A stretch of 64,000 bases of DNA from Polytrichum commune (taxonomy: Eukaryota > Streptophyta > Polytrichopsida > Polytrichales > Polytrichaceae): positions 7,626,001-7,690,000 of the forward strand of contig OX485803.1 of the NCBI GenBank assembly GCA_950295325.1, read 5' to 3'. This document shows, in pieces, positions 19,469 through 29,782 of this stretch (the stretch's first letter is position 1; every line of letters starts with the position of its first letter). Under the pieces are notes generated by a model. It was not told the origin of the DNA, searched no databases, and worked only from the letters and a program-made list of their open reading frames with translations. A program made the translations under genes and the position numbers.

Positions 19469-21358
19469 TCACTCCACATTTGGTTGGTCTTTAAGCATGA
19501 GGTTTGGGTTTACCAATCCCGTAATTTGTTGCATCCCGGTAAGTGCCAAGGTCAAAGTGCTTTGGATGTCCAACATTTGCTTTTTTAGTTTATCGTTTAT
19601 TTCATCCGCATAGATGTGTGCCTCTCTTACTATATCATCCTTTAAGTCCTTCATGTCTTTGTGAAATTCAATTTTAAGTTTCTTGTTGCCTTCTTCAATT
19701 GCCTCCTTCATGACGGTGAAAACGTCCTCCTTTGTTGCACTAGTCTCCTCTTGGGTTTGGTTTTGGATGGCTTCGATTGTGTTTACCAAACACGTATTAG
19801 TATCTTCAAAACCAAATTTGACTAGTAATTCTTTGGTGGGTTTGTCGATACCGTCAAGGCTTCGGAGGTGTGGGGTAATTTCCACATGATAGGCTCCAAT
19901 TTTTGCTTCTTTCCCTACAAACTTCCTATACACAAAGGGGTTAAGGCATTCCACATTAGCACTACCATTGTGTCTCAAGCCATCTTGCTTGTGGAACCAA
20001 ATGGATACAACATTTTTGGTTCCTAATACTTTGCAAATTTCAAGGGAGGTATCCTCAATATTCATCAAGATGGGGAGGTTGTAGAAGGTTAGGGTAAGAG
20101 CCTCTTTCTTTGCCTTTTGCTCCAAAGTAAGAGAGGGACCCTTTGTCACTTGACCTTCTAGTATTTGGTGATGTGTAGATACTTGGAGTTTTTGGATTTT
20201 TTGGGCTTGGTGGGGGGTAGGAGCAACAATGTAAGCATGGTTGTTAGTGGTGCTCTTTTGTACCTCTACAATCTCGAAATTATGGCCTCTCCTAAAGCTA
20301 TTCTCTAGGATATCTAGAAAAAGAGCATGAGATGATATACCAATCAATGTGTCGTTTGAGATTTTGATGGAGAGGTTGTTGCTTCTAGCAATGGAGTGAT
20401 ATGACTTACATACCTTGCCAAGACTTCCAACGTTTGAGTGGGGCTCAAGGTGGAGGATAAAGGGTCTAAGACCCGTGAGTAGTGCTACTCCATCAACTTG
20501 GGGATGGAGGAGGTGGAGTTTGACTATCCCAGCCCAAACTCCCTTAATCCCACCCCTCTTGATACTCATGCAAAGAATTGAGATGGGTTCTATAAGTTTA
20601 GTGCCTAATGAGATATGCATATCATTTAGCCTTTCCTTGACAAGCTCTTTCACATGATTATGGAAGAGGGGGTTGTTGGGGAGCTGAAAATGAATGGCTA
20701 TTTGAAAATCTAGAGACATGCATGAGATAGGGTCAATTTCTATCTCAGACGGTAGTTGAGTAAGATTAAGATGTTGCCCCGGGAATCCATCACTCCTTTT
20801 ACTAGGGTACAGTATTTGTGGCACTCTAGGGTAGGAGATGCTTACACTTTCTAGCTCTTCAGCATCTTTGCGGGGGATGCCTCTTGTAACTTTGTCATTG
20901 ATGGTTTCGTCCATGTATAACTCATCTAATCCCTGGTCCATGGCAAGTTTTTCCATAACATCAAACCCAAGCCACATTTTAAGTGGTTGTTCAGAGGTGG
21001 GTACCGTGGCTTGGACCGCTTTCGGTGGTGACGGTAGGTGTGGAGAAGCTACTGCTGGGTCCCGACTTCTCTTCCCGCTCGCTGCCCCCTTGGGTGGAAT
21101 TTTGGCCTTTTCTGCCAACAGTTTTTTGAGACTCTGGGCAGGGGAGTCTATCTCCATCACATCGTCTTCTGCACCGAAAACTTTTGCCAGGGCCATGGGG
21201 ATTAGGCTCCCGCTTGCTGTACTCTCGTTTCGGTGTAAGGTTTTCGGCATTGGTGTCAAGTTTGGGTTTCGGTGTAGACTGCTACGGGATTCGGTGTAGT
21301 GGTGTCGTCGTTGTGGATCGCTGGCACTTCTGATGTTTTTGCTTTTTTTTTTTCCCAA
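19469..21358 (-). CDS. LINE ORF1 protein, RRM-like with C-terminal coiled coil
   Basis: An intact 629-residue frame starting M-G-K-K-K-S-K. Residues 1-120 are basic, Ser/Pro-rich and probably disordered. Residues about 418-497 look like an RNA-recognition-motif fold: L-T-L-T-F-Y-N-L-P in the RNP2 position and G-S-A-N-V-E-C-L-N in the RNP1 position. An earlier block (about 265-315, around I-L-C-M-S-I-K and G-V-W-A-G-I-V-K-L) may be another domain. Residues about 540-605 are highly charged heptad-like helix (coiled coil). There is no CCHC knuckle. ORF1 proteins of LINEs bind their own RNA as multimers. The frame overlaps the ORF2 region by the tetranucleotide GTGA. Its sense strand lacks the strong A/C bias of ORF2. 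It is the only large ORF of this copy without a lesion. Confidence 0.75.
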   Translation of the reverse strand: MGKKKSKNIRSASDPQRRHHYTESRSSLHRNPNLTPMPKTLHRNESTASGSLIPMALAKVFGAEDDVMEIDSPAQSLKKLLAEKAKIPPKGAASGKRSRDPAVASPHLPSPPKAVQATVPTSEQPLKMWLGFDVMEKLAMDQGLDELYMDETINDKVTRGIPRKDAEELESVSISYPRVPQILYPSKRSDGFPGQHLNLTQLPSEIEIDPISCMSLDFQIAIHFQLPNNPLFHNHVKELVKERLNDMHISLGTKLIEPISILCMSIKRGGIKGVWAGIVKLHLLHPQVDGVALLTGLRPFILHLEPHSNVGSLGKVCKSYHSIARSNNLSIKISNDTLIGISSHALFLDILENSFRRGHNFEIVEVQKSTTNNHAYIVAPTPHQAQKIQKLQVSTHHQILEGQVTKGPSLTLEQKAKKEALTLTFYNLPILMNIEDTSLEICKVLGTKNVVSIWFHKQDGLRHNGSANVECLNPFVYRKFVGKEAKIGAYHVEITPHLRSLDGIDKPTKELLVKFGFEDTNTCLVNTIEAIQNQTQEETSATKEDVFTVMKEAIEEGNKKLKIEFHKDMKDLKDDIVREAHIYADEINDKLKKQMLDIQSTLTLALTGMQQITGLVNPNLMLKDQPNVE

Positions 21359-21424
21359 TCTCCAACTCCCGGCTCCCCTCCTTTTCGGTGTAGTCTAGTC
21401 TTGATGTAGGCTGGGGCTGGTTTC

Positions 21425-21608
21425 GAAAACAGGTCCTCGTCTTCGCCGAAAACAGATCCTCGCCTTCGCCGAAAACAGGTCCTTACCTTCGCCGAAAACA
21501 GGTCCTCCCCTTCATCGAAAACAGGTCCTCGCCATCTCCGAAAACAGGTCCTCGCCTTCGCCGAAAACAGGTCCTCGTCTTCACCGAAAACATGTCCTCG
21601 CCTTCGCC
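21425..21608 (-). repeat. 23-bp tandem array in the LINE 5' UTR
   Basis: Eight units of exactly 23 bp start GAAAACAGGTCCTCG on the plus strand (first bases at 21425, 21448, 21471, 21494, 21517, 21540, 21563 and 21586). The period is not a multiple of three, so the open frame across it (21902-21483) is incidental. The array lies 67 bp upstream of the ORF1 start codon. Repeated 5' UTR units act as promoter monomers in some mammalian L1s; a similar role here is inference. Confidence 0.85.
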
Positions 21609-22376
21609 GTGGGCTCCGAAACCAGCTCGGTGAAGATCTGTTTCGCTACCGGCTTGGTTACTTTTCTGTCGATGCAGCTGGTTCCTTTTCTTGTTGTGGG
21701 CTCGGTCTCTGTAAACTCGATCGAGTTGGTGTAGATGTCTGTACCGGGTCGCTACAGGGGGATCGGACTTGATATGTGGCCTCCGTAGGTGTGATTTTGG
21801 ATCTGCTGTCCATATACCTATACTAGATAGAGGGAGTAGAGAGAGTGATACTGCAATGTGTATGGCAAGGAGAAGGAGCCTATGGCTCCCTCTGTATGTC
21901 ATTCTATCTATTTGTCTGGAGAGTGATCCTGGATCGGTGCCGCGACTGTGAGTAACGGTGTGTTTGTGTCCTTGGTGCTACGTTTCCTCACAAAATGTGA
22001 TGCTTCGGTTACAGATCTAAAGTCTACAAGCAGGGAGATGAAGTTTTCTAACACATTGTAACCAATCAAGGCCCCAGCTCATCAGAATGCCCTAATCTTG
22101 AGATCTCGACTCTTACTCACACATACTTCAAACTTTAGATCTAGTACCAAGCATACACATGTACCCCTTCCAACACATTCAAGCACCTTTCCAAACACAC
22201 TGACCTAACTGTTACTCTGATGTGTGCGGGGTGACTGCAAGTCCAGCTCCAGGCAGCGCACACATCCTCTACAGCGGCTAACTCCTCAGTCACTCACCTC
22301 TCCAGGAAATACGGAGCTCTCAGCAGCTCTTCATCCTTTCCGCCCCTCTTCGTTGTGAAAACTACTTAACCAAACC
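21609..22376 (-). promoter_or_regulatory. LINE 5' UTR, distal part
   Basis: 768 bp from the 5' end of the element to the 23-bp array, with higher GC than the flanks. The sense strand begins GGTTTGGTTAAGTAG directly at the target-site duplication. LINE promoters are internal, so this segment plus the array should hold it. No TATA-like or other defined site is claimed. There is no supported ORF. Confidence 0.55.
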
Positions 22377-22390
22377 TGACTCTTTATTCA
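22377..22390. repeat. 14-bp target-site duplication, 5' side of LINE copy 1
   Basis: TGACTCTTTATTCA, identical to 7691-7704. Confidence 0.85.
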
Positions 22391-25300
22391 CAAAGATTAC
22401 CTTGGATGAAAACCATATCACAAGACTTAGAACTTAGTTTATCCAACCGTATACAAGGTGTTGCATAAACAAGGTCTTCATTTGTCTTGAACATATTCTC
22501 CAATGGGACCATGTAAGCGGTTCATGGCATGGTCATTGGGCTGACCAATCAATTCAAAGGTATAGATTGGCTCAACAAGACGACATGGTTTATACAGTCA
22601 CGTGTGTAATAGAGTAACTTACCATGTTTTGAGGTGTACTATGCTAGGTTACACTAATCATCAACACCTTTATTATTAGTGTCACCTTACAACACTTGGC
22701 ATTCATATGCGCTTACTACTATCTTGGCATGAGTATGTATAATAATTGTTATGAGGTGTATGTCCATGTTACACCCCAGGGTGTGCACTATTCATTAAAA
22801 CCAAGCATCACGTGCGTGCATGCCCCTTATTAAAATACCCCTGTATACATTTTATTTTTGCTAAAATCAAGCAATATACTTACAAATCTCATTGCTTCAA
22901 AATACATTTCCATACATACACAAGGGTCCAAAAACAAATACAGAAATTGTATATAACATGTGTACAAATGTTTGGAAATGCAAAAATATGGCCCTATTAT
23001 ATGTATAATATCAAATCATGGATTTTTAGTTATAAAGTCGTTACTTAGTGGATGAAAAAACACATGATTCTTGGTCCAGGTCTAACTTGAACGCGTAAAC
23101 GCGTAATGTGTACTTTACATATATTTTTCTATAGCCTCATGTATATCTACTTCTTGCTTAATAGCAATATGTCTCTTGTACGTACATTTTGTACATGCTT
23201 GTTTTAAATAATACCCCTTTTGTGCACCCACGTGTATAAATACAGTACTTGAACAGTGCACTCCCTGGGTGTTACACAATGATTTTCAAGTTGATTCAAG
23301 TGTACACAAATGACACTTGGCAAAAATATGCTCAAGAATATCTCCCCTTGCATACTAAACAAAAAACTATCATCTCAAGTACATATTTTTCACTTCAAAA
23401 AGTTACTCATAGTATGTTGACAAATAGCAACGTATTGGCAATTAGAGGATGTGACACTTTGAGACCAGGTTGCATCTAGTTTAGCCTCTTTGCAAATAAT
23501 ATATGTGACATTAAATACCATAAATGTTGCAACAGGGTGATGAAGATTGGGTACTTAAGTCGCCTCAACTATACAATTACCTTTGGACATATAGACTTTT
23601 CCAATCATGCTAGGGTTGCCAAACATGAGTGTTACAATTGCCTTTCTAGATTGTTGAAACATGTTTTTAATTTAGGAGACTGACTTTTGAATTCGTTTTC
23701 TCTCAAATTCTCATACTCTCAAACTCTTATACCTTCAAGCTTTCAATATTTGAAAGATATTTGTTAAGCTCTCAAATGTGTATATTTGTTAGGTTTGTGT
23801 GTGTTAGAAAATTGAGAGAATGTTTTGAAAAACAACTTATTTTGAGATGGGTCTCTTTTCATATATTCAATTGAAAACAACCACAAGTGTCTACAAACGC
23901 TTTGGTATGATGTCATGAGCTCCATTCATGAGCCTCTTGAACTTCTAAAGGATCTTGGCAGGTGGGGGGGTGTCCACATAGCTTGTATTGTACCAAGTAG
24001 GTGTTTAGAAACTAAGGTATACGAGGAGACTTTGTCTCACCAAACATCCATGTATGAGGGGTATTGTTTCATATGTATAATTTGAAAGAGATATATATTA
24101 CGGGAGAGAGGTAAGTTCTCACTAAGGTCCCTAAGGCTCATTGCATGGGATTTTATTTCATCCAAACATGTATTATATCCTTGTGGTGACATTGTCATCC
24201 CCCATCATGCAAAAAGAATGGAATCCAAAATGGAATACACAACCAAGGCAATTTATTGTAGAAGTTCAAAATTGTTGTATACATAAATGAGATTATGATT
24301 TGCATGCCATTCAAATATAAGTATATTTGATCAAGATAAAAACCCAAACAAGAATGACATGTCCAACATGTCATTGGACTATGTGTTCGAATTTTGTTGA
24401 CAATCATAGTTTCGATAGTTGACACAATTTGAGGGGAGCGTGAGGGGGGGGGGGGGAGGTTGTCATTTTATGGCTCCATCACTTTGAATCATAAAGTACA
24501 ACAACAACATGGGACATCATAACTTGGAAATTTCCATATATATTTGTGCCAAAAAAGAAAAATTTCATATATTGTTGCTAGTAATTCATGTCACATTCAA
24601 CAAATTCAAGCAAAATCCTAACATGCGAATTGAATTAGGGGTTCCACATACACATGGCTCATACTCTCAAGTGAAAAATGTTCATGGGCCCTCCCCCAAG
24701 AGTTTAGTGTTTAAGAGGTTTATTTGATTGCTCATGCTCGTAACCTTGAAGAACTATCCCTTATCATGTCCTCAAACTCTTTCAAATGTATACAATGCAA
24801 TAACTCTCAAAGCAAGTTTTTGAATTCGTAGTTTTAGATCTTAATTGGACAGTTTACCTTTCACATAATTTGTTGTTTTTCAAACGTGTACATTGCATTA
24901 CTTCATTTTTCATTTTTCCTATGAAATAATATTTAAAATTAAGAGTTTCCTCAAAAAAATTCAAAGATTCTTCTTGAAACACTAAAGAACCTACACACAA
25001 TAAAAAAAAATTAGAGACATCACTCACAATACATTGGATTTGTCTAAAACACACCCACAAATACACTTTGAGATATCCAAATAATCCCTACACACAAGGT
25101 TCAAGAATGACATCAATTAGAAATCAAGTGACAACATTTATATGTCAATTGTAGTGATTGTTTATAGTTTATAGCACTAAGATAGCGAATGCAAATAGCT
25201 ATTTACTATGGTGAATATTCTTGTATACCTCTAGAAATTTCTAGAGTTTCATGTATGTTAATCTTGAAAATTGAAATTGATTGTTACAATTTTGAAGGGT

Positions 25301-26332
25301 AACATTATAAAAACATTGGTGTAAAATCTAAATATAAATAAGTCAACACAATACATTTGAAGTCAATGTAATTCTAAATATAGATGTCATGTTCACGAGT
25401 ATATACATTTGGTGATGCCCATGACTATGTTTTAGTTGTCCTTGTGTCTATTGGACACAACTTTGGTTTTATGAATTAAAAAATGGCCTTTAATATGTGG
25501 AGGCTATTCCTTCCATGACATGAAATGAATCATTTAAGACATCATAAACACCACATGTCTAGAACCTACATAATTCACGGGATAGAGAAAATTTTAAGTT
25601 GGACACATTATTACACGACCATTCGGACATGGAGGTGATAATTATGGCAACCATTAAGACATGAATGTCCATCAAGACAAACATTAAGACGTGAAGGTGA
25701 CCATTAGCCATCCATCACGGAGCCCACAATAATGTATACATTCATCCACAAATATAGACATTTATTTCAACTACATTGATGCCTATTTTGTATATTCATG
25801 ATTTTATGGTAATAGGTGAGCATGGGAGGTCATATGTATGCATTTACAAATGAAAATGCCGTATTCTTTTGAGTGGGCATAGCTTTGATGTTGGTGTTAT
25901 CTTGAGGTACGGATTTTATGTAACTTAGGCAATTGGTCTTGTTCTATTGTTTTATAGTTTGAGGAGTAATTCATCGATGATAAGGAGTTTGTATATGTGG
26001 TTGGTTGTGAGGTATGCGGGATTGATGTTGCATGTGAAGGTGTACTTATTGTGGAATTTGTTTTAATTACATTCAAGCGTGGTTAGTGTGGTTACAAGTC
26101 CAACTCGTAGGACGTTCATTTGCATGGGAATCGGCTCTCGTGTGGGAATTTGTTTAGTATCATTTTGAACACCACACAAGTGTACAAATATGCTTGCTCC
26201 AAAGTTTTAATAGATACCGACGGTGGATTGTATTGACAAGGCAACGTCTTGGACTACCTATTATTATGGATTATCTTTAAAATATGTTGGGATTCCTCAA
26301 CATGGTCTTCTTTCACTTTACACTTATTGGTT
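22391..26332. other. Gene-free AT-rich stretch
   Basis: No supported coding region, RNA gene or terminal-repeat element. A G-run lies at about 24445-24457. Open stretches (for example 22812-23048, 23249-23479) show no known motif and no codon bias. Confidence 0.4.
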
Positions 26333-26932
26333 GTTTACACCATGAATCATGAAGTTGTCCCAAGTCCCTATAAAATTTGTGATTGATTGTTGAACTCGTC
26401 CCGGGACCACTCCAGTTTACACCAAGGATAAAATGTAAGAGTGATCATGAACTTTGAGGTCCCCAAAAGACATATTTCAAGACCTACATTATCCATTAAC
26501 AAGGTCGAACGGGTTTTACGGTGGGAGAGACAAAAGAGGTGCTTTAGTAGAAAAAGGCAGGGGCCCATGGTAGAAAAATGATGTTATAATATTCTTTTAA
26601 TGAAATGTACTTTGGGGAAGAGAAGACGAGGACAAGAGAAGACAAAATAAATGATCAAACATTACTTCTTTCTTCTTCTTCTTCTTCTTCTTCTTCTTCT
26701 TCTTCAAAACTGCCCTTATTGGGCATATATTCAAAAATATCCAACACTTTCACCTTTGGTGCATGTTTGTTCCCCTTGGTCCACATACAATTTACACCTA
26801 ATGTAGGGCCTGAGGTTTTATAAATTGTCATTCTTAAAGAAATCATACCATGGATGTTAGACTGTCGATCAAGTCGGACCATAGAAAAAGGCCATCTTCC
26901 ATAGTGCGATTTCATGGTCCACGGTGTAGACC
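26333..26932. mobile_element. GTTTACAC-ended dispersed element, copy A
   Basis: About 600 bp with ends GTTTACACCATGAATCATGAAG and, inverted at the right, CATGGTCCACGGTGTAGAC. Most of it matches 41566-42099 in opposite orientation (shared blocks around 26380-26570 and 26720-26930). It is non-coding and carries a (TTC)n tract at 26667-26705 that copy B lacks. Confidence 0.5.
26667..26705. repeat. (TTC)n microsatellite
   Basis: About twelve TTC units inside the GTTTACAC element; the sense and antisense Ser or Glu runs are simple consequences of the repeat. Confidence 0.95.
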
Positions 26933-27356
26933 GGCCCAAGCTTGAGGGCCCATCAATTGCAAATTTGGATTTCTATTTCCCACAATACACTCATTTGCGT
27001 GACTTTCAAGGGCACTCATATTGTCATGGTCACGGCTTTTGGTCCATGTGTAAAGTGGCCCACTATCACTACAAAACATGTACCAAATAACCTCACTTCA
27101 TTTCTCAGGTGACCTAGAGAGAAGAAACGTTGACCTTAGTGGGATCAACGTAATTGAAATGCCCGTTCAACCCATCCTTGGTATTATGTTCAATGGACAT
27201 AATATTAGTGGTCCAAGACTATTAACCCCTCTCGGGGTGGGCACTATATTAACTAGGGTGACCAAAGTCACCATGGGGGCTGAGTGACTGGATTATCTTT
27301 GTATTACTGGGGTTATTGTAGTTGTGGTGATGTAGGGGTATATGATCATTTTTCTT

Positions 27357-27530
27357 TGTGAGGTGGCCGCCGAGTCATAAGGCTTCTCAGTGGTTCATTA
27401 TAGCATCACATGTTTAGTGGTCCGGGTTCGATCCATGATGGCCTTATATGAGCACTGTATTGTGATGTGAGTGACGTGGCATTTGTTGTGTGAGTTACTT
27501 GGCAAAAAAATTGTATCCTATAGCCACCAA
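27357..27530 (+). mobile_element. tRNA-derived SINE, copy A
   Basis: Starts near GAGGTGGCCGCCGAGTCATAAGG. An A-box-like segment (27384-27393, TTCTCAGTGG) precedes a perfect B box, GGTTCGATCC, at 27425-27434, the spacing expected for an RNA polymerase III internal promoter. A second copy with the same head and B box lies at 45189-45385. The body after the promoter is only partly conserved. Weak tRNA resemblance is limited to the boxes. Confidence 0.5.
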
Positions 27531-27544
27531 CCCCTATCATAAGT

Positions 27545-27768
27545 TGTGACATTTCCTTAGCCAATGTTGGCATTCATTCTTTCGTAATCCTAATTATCTA
27601 TTGGTTGGTGGATATTTGGGGTTGCTATGGTAGTTGTGTGTCTATTGGTAGTGGTTTGTGACAGTTCCTTAGCAAGTGTTGGCATTTATTCTTTCGTAAT
27701 CCTAATTATTTATTGGTTGGTGGATATTTGGGGTCGCTATGGTAGTTGTGTGTCTATTGGTAGTGGTT
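27545..27768. repeat. 111-bp tandem duplication next to LINE scrap
   Basis: The block running from GTGACATTTCCTTAGCCA to TCTATTGGTAGTGG occurs twice in direct orientation (about 27545-27655 and 27656-27768) with few mismatches. It abuts the LINE copy 4 3' fragment and may be its duplicated 3' UTR. Confidence 0.7.
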
Positions 27769-27769
27769 C

Positions 27770-28060
27770 ATTGTTTTCTATCCTCCTTTTGTATAGAATT
27801 ATGGACATAGGATGTTGTATGATGATGACGTTGATTGCCTCAAATGTGTGTTTGATGCTTAACTTAGGGATTTTGAATGTTGTTTCAATACTTTCCATAG
27901 AAGGAATGTATGTGGCTGCCCTAGCACTTGTTGTGATTAGTAGTGGGTCTACCTTCCAACCTCTGTTGATAACATTGTTTATTAGTGGTTTGTATTTGTC
28001 TATTATTCGGATTATAGTTTCATCTGGTATTCTATCATCACATGTGACCTACATATATGC
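27770..28060 (-). pseudogene. LINE copy 4, ORF2 C-terminal fragment
   Basis: The minus strand encodes D-K-Y-K-P-L-I-N-N followed by R-G-W-K-V-D-P-L-L-I-T and, later, I-P-S-M-E-S. This matches the last about 85 residues of ORF2 in copies 1 and 2 (K-Y-K-P-L-I-D-S, R-G-W-K-I-E-P-L-I-V-I-T, I-P-S-M-K). It is more diverged than those copies are from each other and truncated upstream at about 28060. Confidence 0.65.
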
Positions 28061-28077
28061 ATAAAGCTTACACATGT

Positions 28078-28117
28078 GATTCTTCTTCTTCTTCTTCTTC
28101 TTCTTCTTCTTCTTCTG
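28078..28117. repeat. (TTC)n microsatellite
   Basis: About thirteen TTC units directly after the LINE copy 4 fragment. Confidence 0.95.
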
Positions 28118-28428
28118 TTTATGGTGTCTCTGTGCTGCCAAGCATGTTTGCGGCCGTCCAGGTCAATACAGCAATATACACACCTCATTCCAAAGGTTTT
28201 GTGAAGGGCTAAGTTAAGTGGCCCTCACCTACGAGCTATGACAGTTCAAGGGCACTTTGTGACTTAAAATTAGTTGTGGCTGCAATCAAAAAAGGAATGT
28301 GAATTAGCACACCGTGAGCATGCACTTTCATTGGTGACCTATCCTCTTATTTCAAACACTAGTTGCAATAGCCGCCGACTAATCGAGGACATGGTATGTC
28401 TAAGTTAAGTAGGTTTGTGTCACATACA

Positions 28429-28812
28429 CTACACTAAAAAGGATATTTAGTGTTTGATACACTAAATACGAACGCATACACTAAATGTCAATAGCCCTAT
28501 GAAAGTAGGTAACATTAAATGTAAAATCAAACACTAAATATCAATTATGGTAATATGCGGAGGTTACATGTTTGAATTTAGTGTTAGTAAGGATATTAAA
28601 AAAAAAGATGAGAGATTAACAAGCAAGAAGGTGGGGCTCCATCTCATGTTCAGTGTAATCCATGCTTCACAAGAAGGGAGGTGGCAATAAGGAAGGTAGC
28701 GGCACATTCATGTCTAACACGAACTATCAAGGAATTGAAAATTAATGTTGAGTAGGGTAGGGTGGTAACAACATTGAATATAATCGAACACTCAATATCA
28801 TATTTAGTGTAG
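28429..28812. mobile_element. CTACAC-type MITE, copy 2
   Basis: 384 bp, left end CTACACTAAAAAGGATATTTAGTG, right end the inverse (ATATCATATTTAGTGTAG). Several extra TTTAGTG/CACTAAA motifs lie near the left end. It is non-coding. Confidence 0.6.
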
Positions 28813-29305
28813 TTGCAAAGGATTACGCTAAGAGCAACACCATCACAATGGGCACCACTGCCGGAATGTGGAGCTAATTGCGGGTTGGAGTTGGGGTTGG
28901 TGAGAGTAGCCAAGGCCGACTATAATGATTACCCCAATTAGTGTGTGTGGTATTGATTCCGGAAACACACATTATTTGACTAAGTCTCAAAATTAATGAG
29001 ACCATATATAGTTTTTTACCGAGTGATATTAAATTTATAAATATGTGTTCATTTATCATCCATTTCAAAAAGAAAAAGAACAAAAAAGAAGTTCGTGTAA
29101 AACGTTTTAAGGTGTTTGTAGAGTGATGTAAACAATCATGTTTGTGAGTGAATATTGCCAGTACTTTTAGTGTATAGTGTCGGGATGAACAATGTTTTCA
29201 TAGATCTTTTGGTGGCACTAATTTTACAATTTTCAAATATTTAGAATCACCTTCATTATTAGCCCTCCCTCACTGATTGGAATATTCGACCTTTCACATA
29301 AGAGG
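28813..29305. other. Gene-free stretch
   Basis: At 28933 a half-site CCCCAATTAGTGTGTGTGG resembles the end of the MITE at 43192-43389, but no partner end was found. Nothing else is recognised. Confidence 0.3.
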
Positions 29306-29782
29306 CCAAAGTAAAGGTTGTCGCAATTTAAAATGCCTACATGGTAGTGCTTTTTGACCAAGGCGACATACTCTCGAAGAAAGTTTGGGTTAGACATAAA
29401 TGAAAACCCTAACTATGGTTGGGAGGTTGTTGATGTTTTTGTTGTAAAAAAAATAAAAAATAGACAAGATCTTGGCTGTTAAACTGGGAGGGGTTGTTTT
29501 AGACAAGGAATAAAGTGGGATGCTCCTTCTTCCTTTGGACTTTGGGTTTGACCTTTGGAGGCTTCACACTATGGCCGTCCAAGTCGAGAGGTTGTGGGAG
29601 TTCATGACCAAAGGTTTGGACTTTGGGCTTGGCCTTTGAAGGATTCACACTATGCCCAACCGAAAGCTCCAATTCCTATACTTTATTGGCTATTTTAAGC
29701 CAATTTATTTGGACTCTCAACAAAGTTTGGCCATTCATTCCCACGGCCTCTCGACTTGGACGGCCATAGTGTGAAGCAACCC
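29306..29782. mobile_element. GGGCCRCTTCACAC-type element, truncated copy
   Basis: Collinear with 51700-52119 (shared phrases AAAGGTTGTCGC, AAGGAATAAAGTGGGATGC, GGCTTCACACTATG). The right end GGCCATAGTGTGAAG is the same as in that copy; the left terminus is missing or diverged. It is non-coding. Confidence 0.5.

Larger units (their letters stand above)
7705..22376 (-). mobile_element. Full-length giant LINE, copy 1 (2A, dual-endonuclease type)
   Basis: A 14,672-bp minus-strand non-LTR retrotransposon between perfect 14-bp target-site duplications; without the foreign insert at about 12695-14651 it is roughly 12.7 kb. Sense order: 5' UTR with a 23-bp array, ORF1 (RRM-like and coiled coil), His-Pro-Lys repeat region with a 2A motif, APE endonuclease, reverse transcriptase, PCIF1-like region, RNase H, CCHC, RLE-like domain, short 3' UTR with a stem-loop, and a TTATTATTATTG-like tail instead of a long poly(A). 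There are no LTRs. From 7.9 to 19.2 kb the sense strand is markedly rich in A and C. Frameshifts and stops in ORF2, damaged EN and RT motifs and the insert make this copy inactive. Closest known layout: Dualen/RandI, by inference from domain order only. Confidence 0.85.

Noticed and set aside
20838-21299. 153-residue plus-strand frame opposite LINE ORF1
   Set aside because: Shadow of ORF1; no domain and the minus-strand frame has the RRM-like and coiled-coil features.
21483-21902. 139-residue minus-strand frame with repeated C-F-R-R-R
   Set aside because: Caused by the 23-bp array, which changes frame each unit; not a protein repeat.
27425-27434. Functional tRNA gene
   Set aside because: Only box A/B-like sites fit; no cloverleaf with acceptor stem could be drawn, and a second diverged copy exists, so SINE is the better call.
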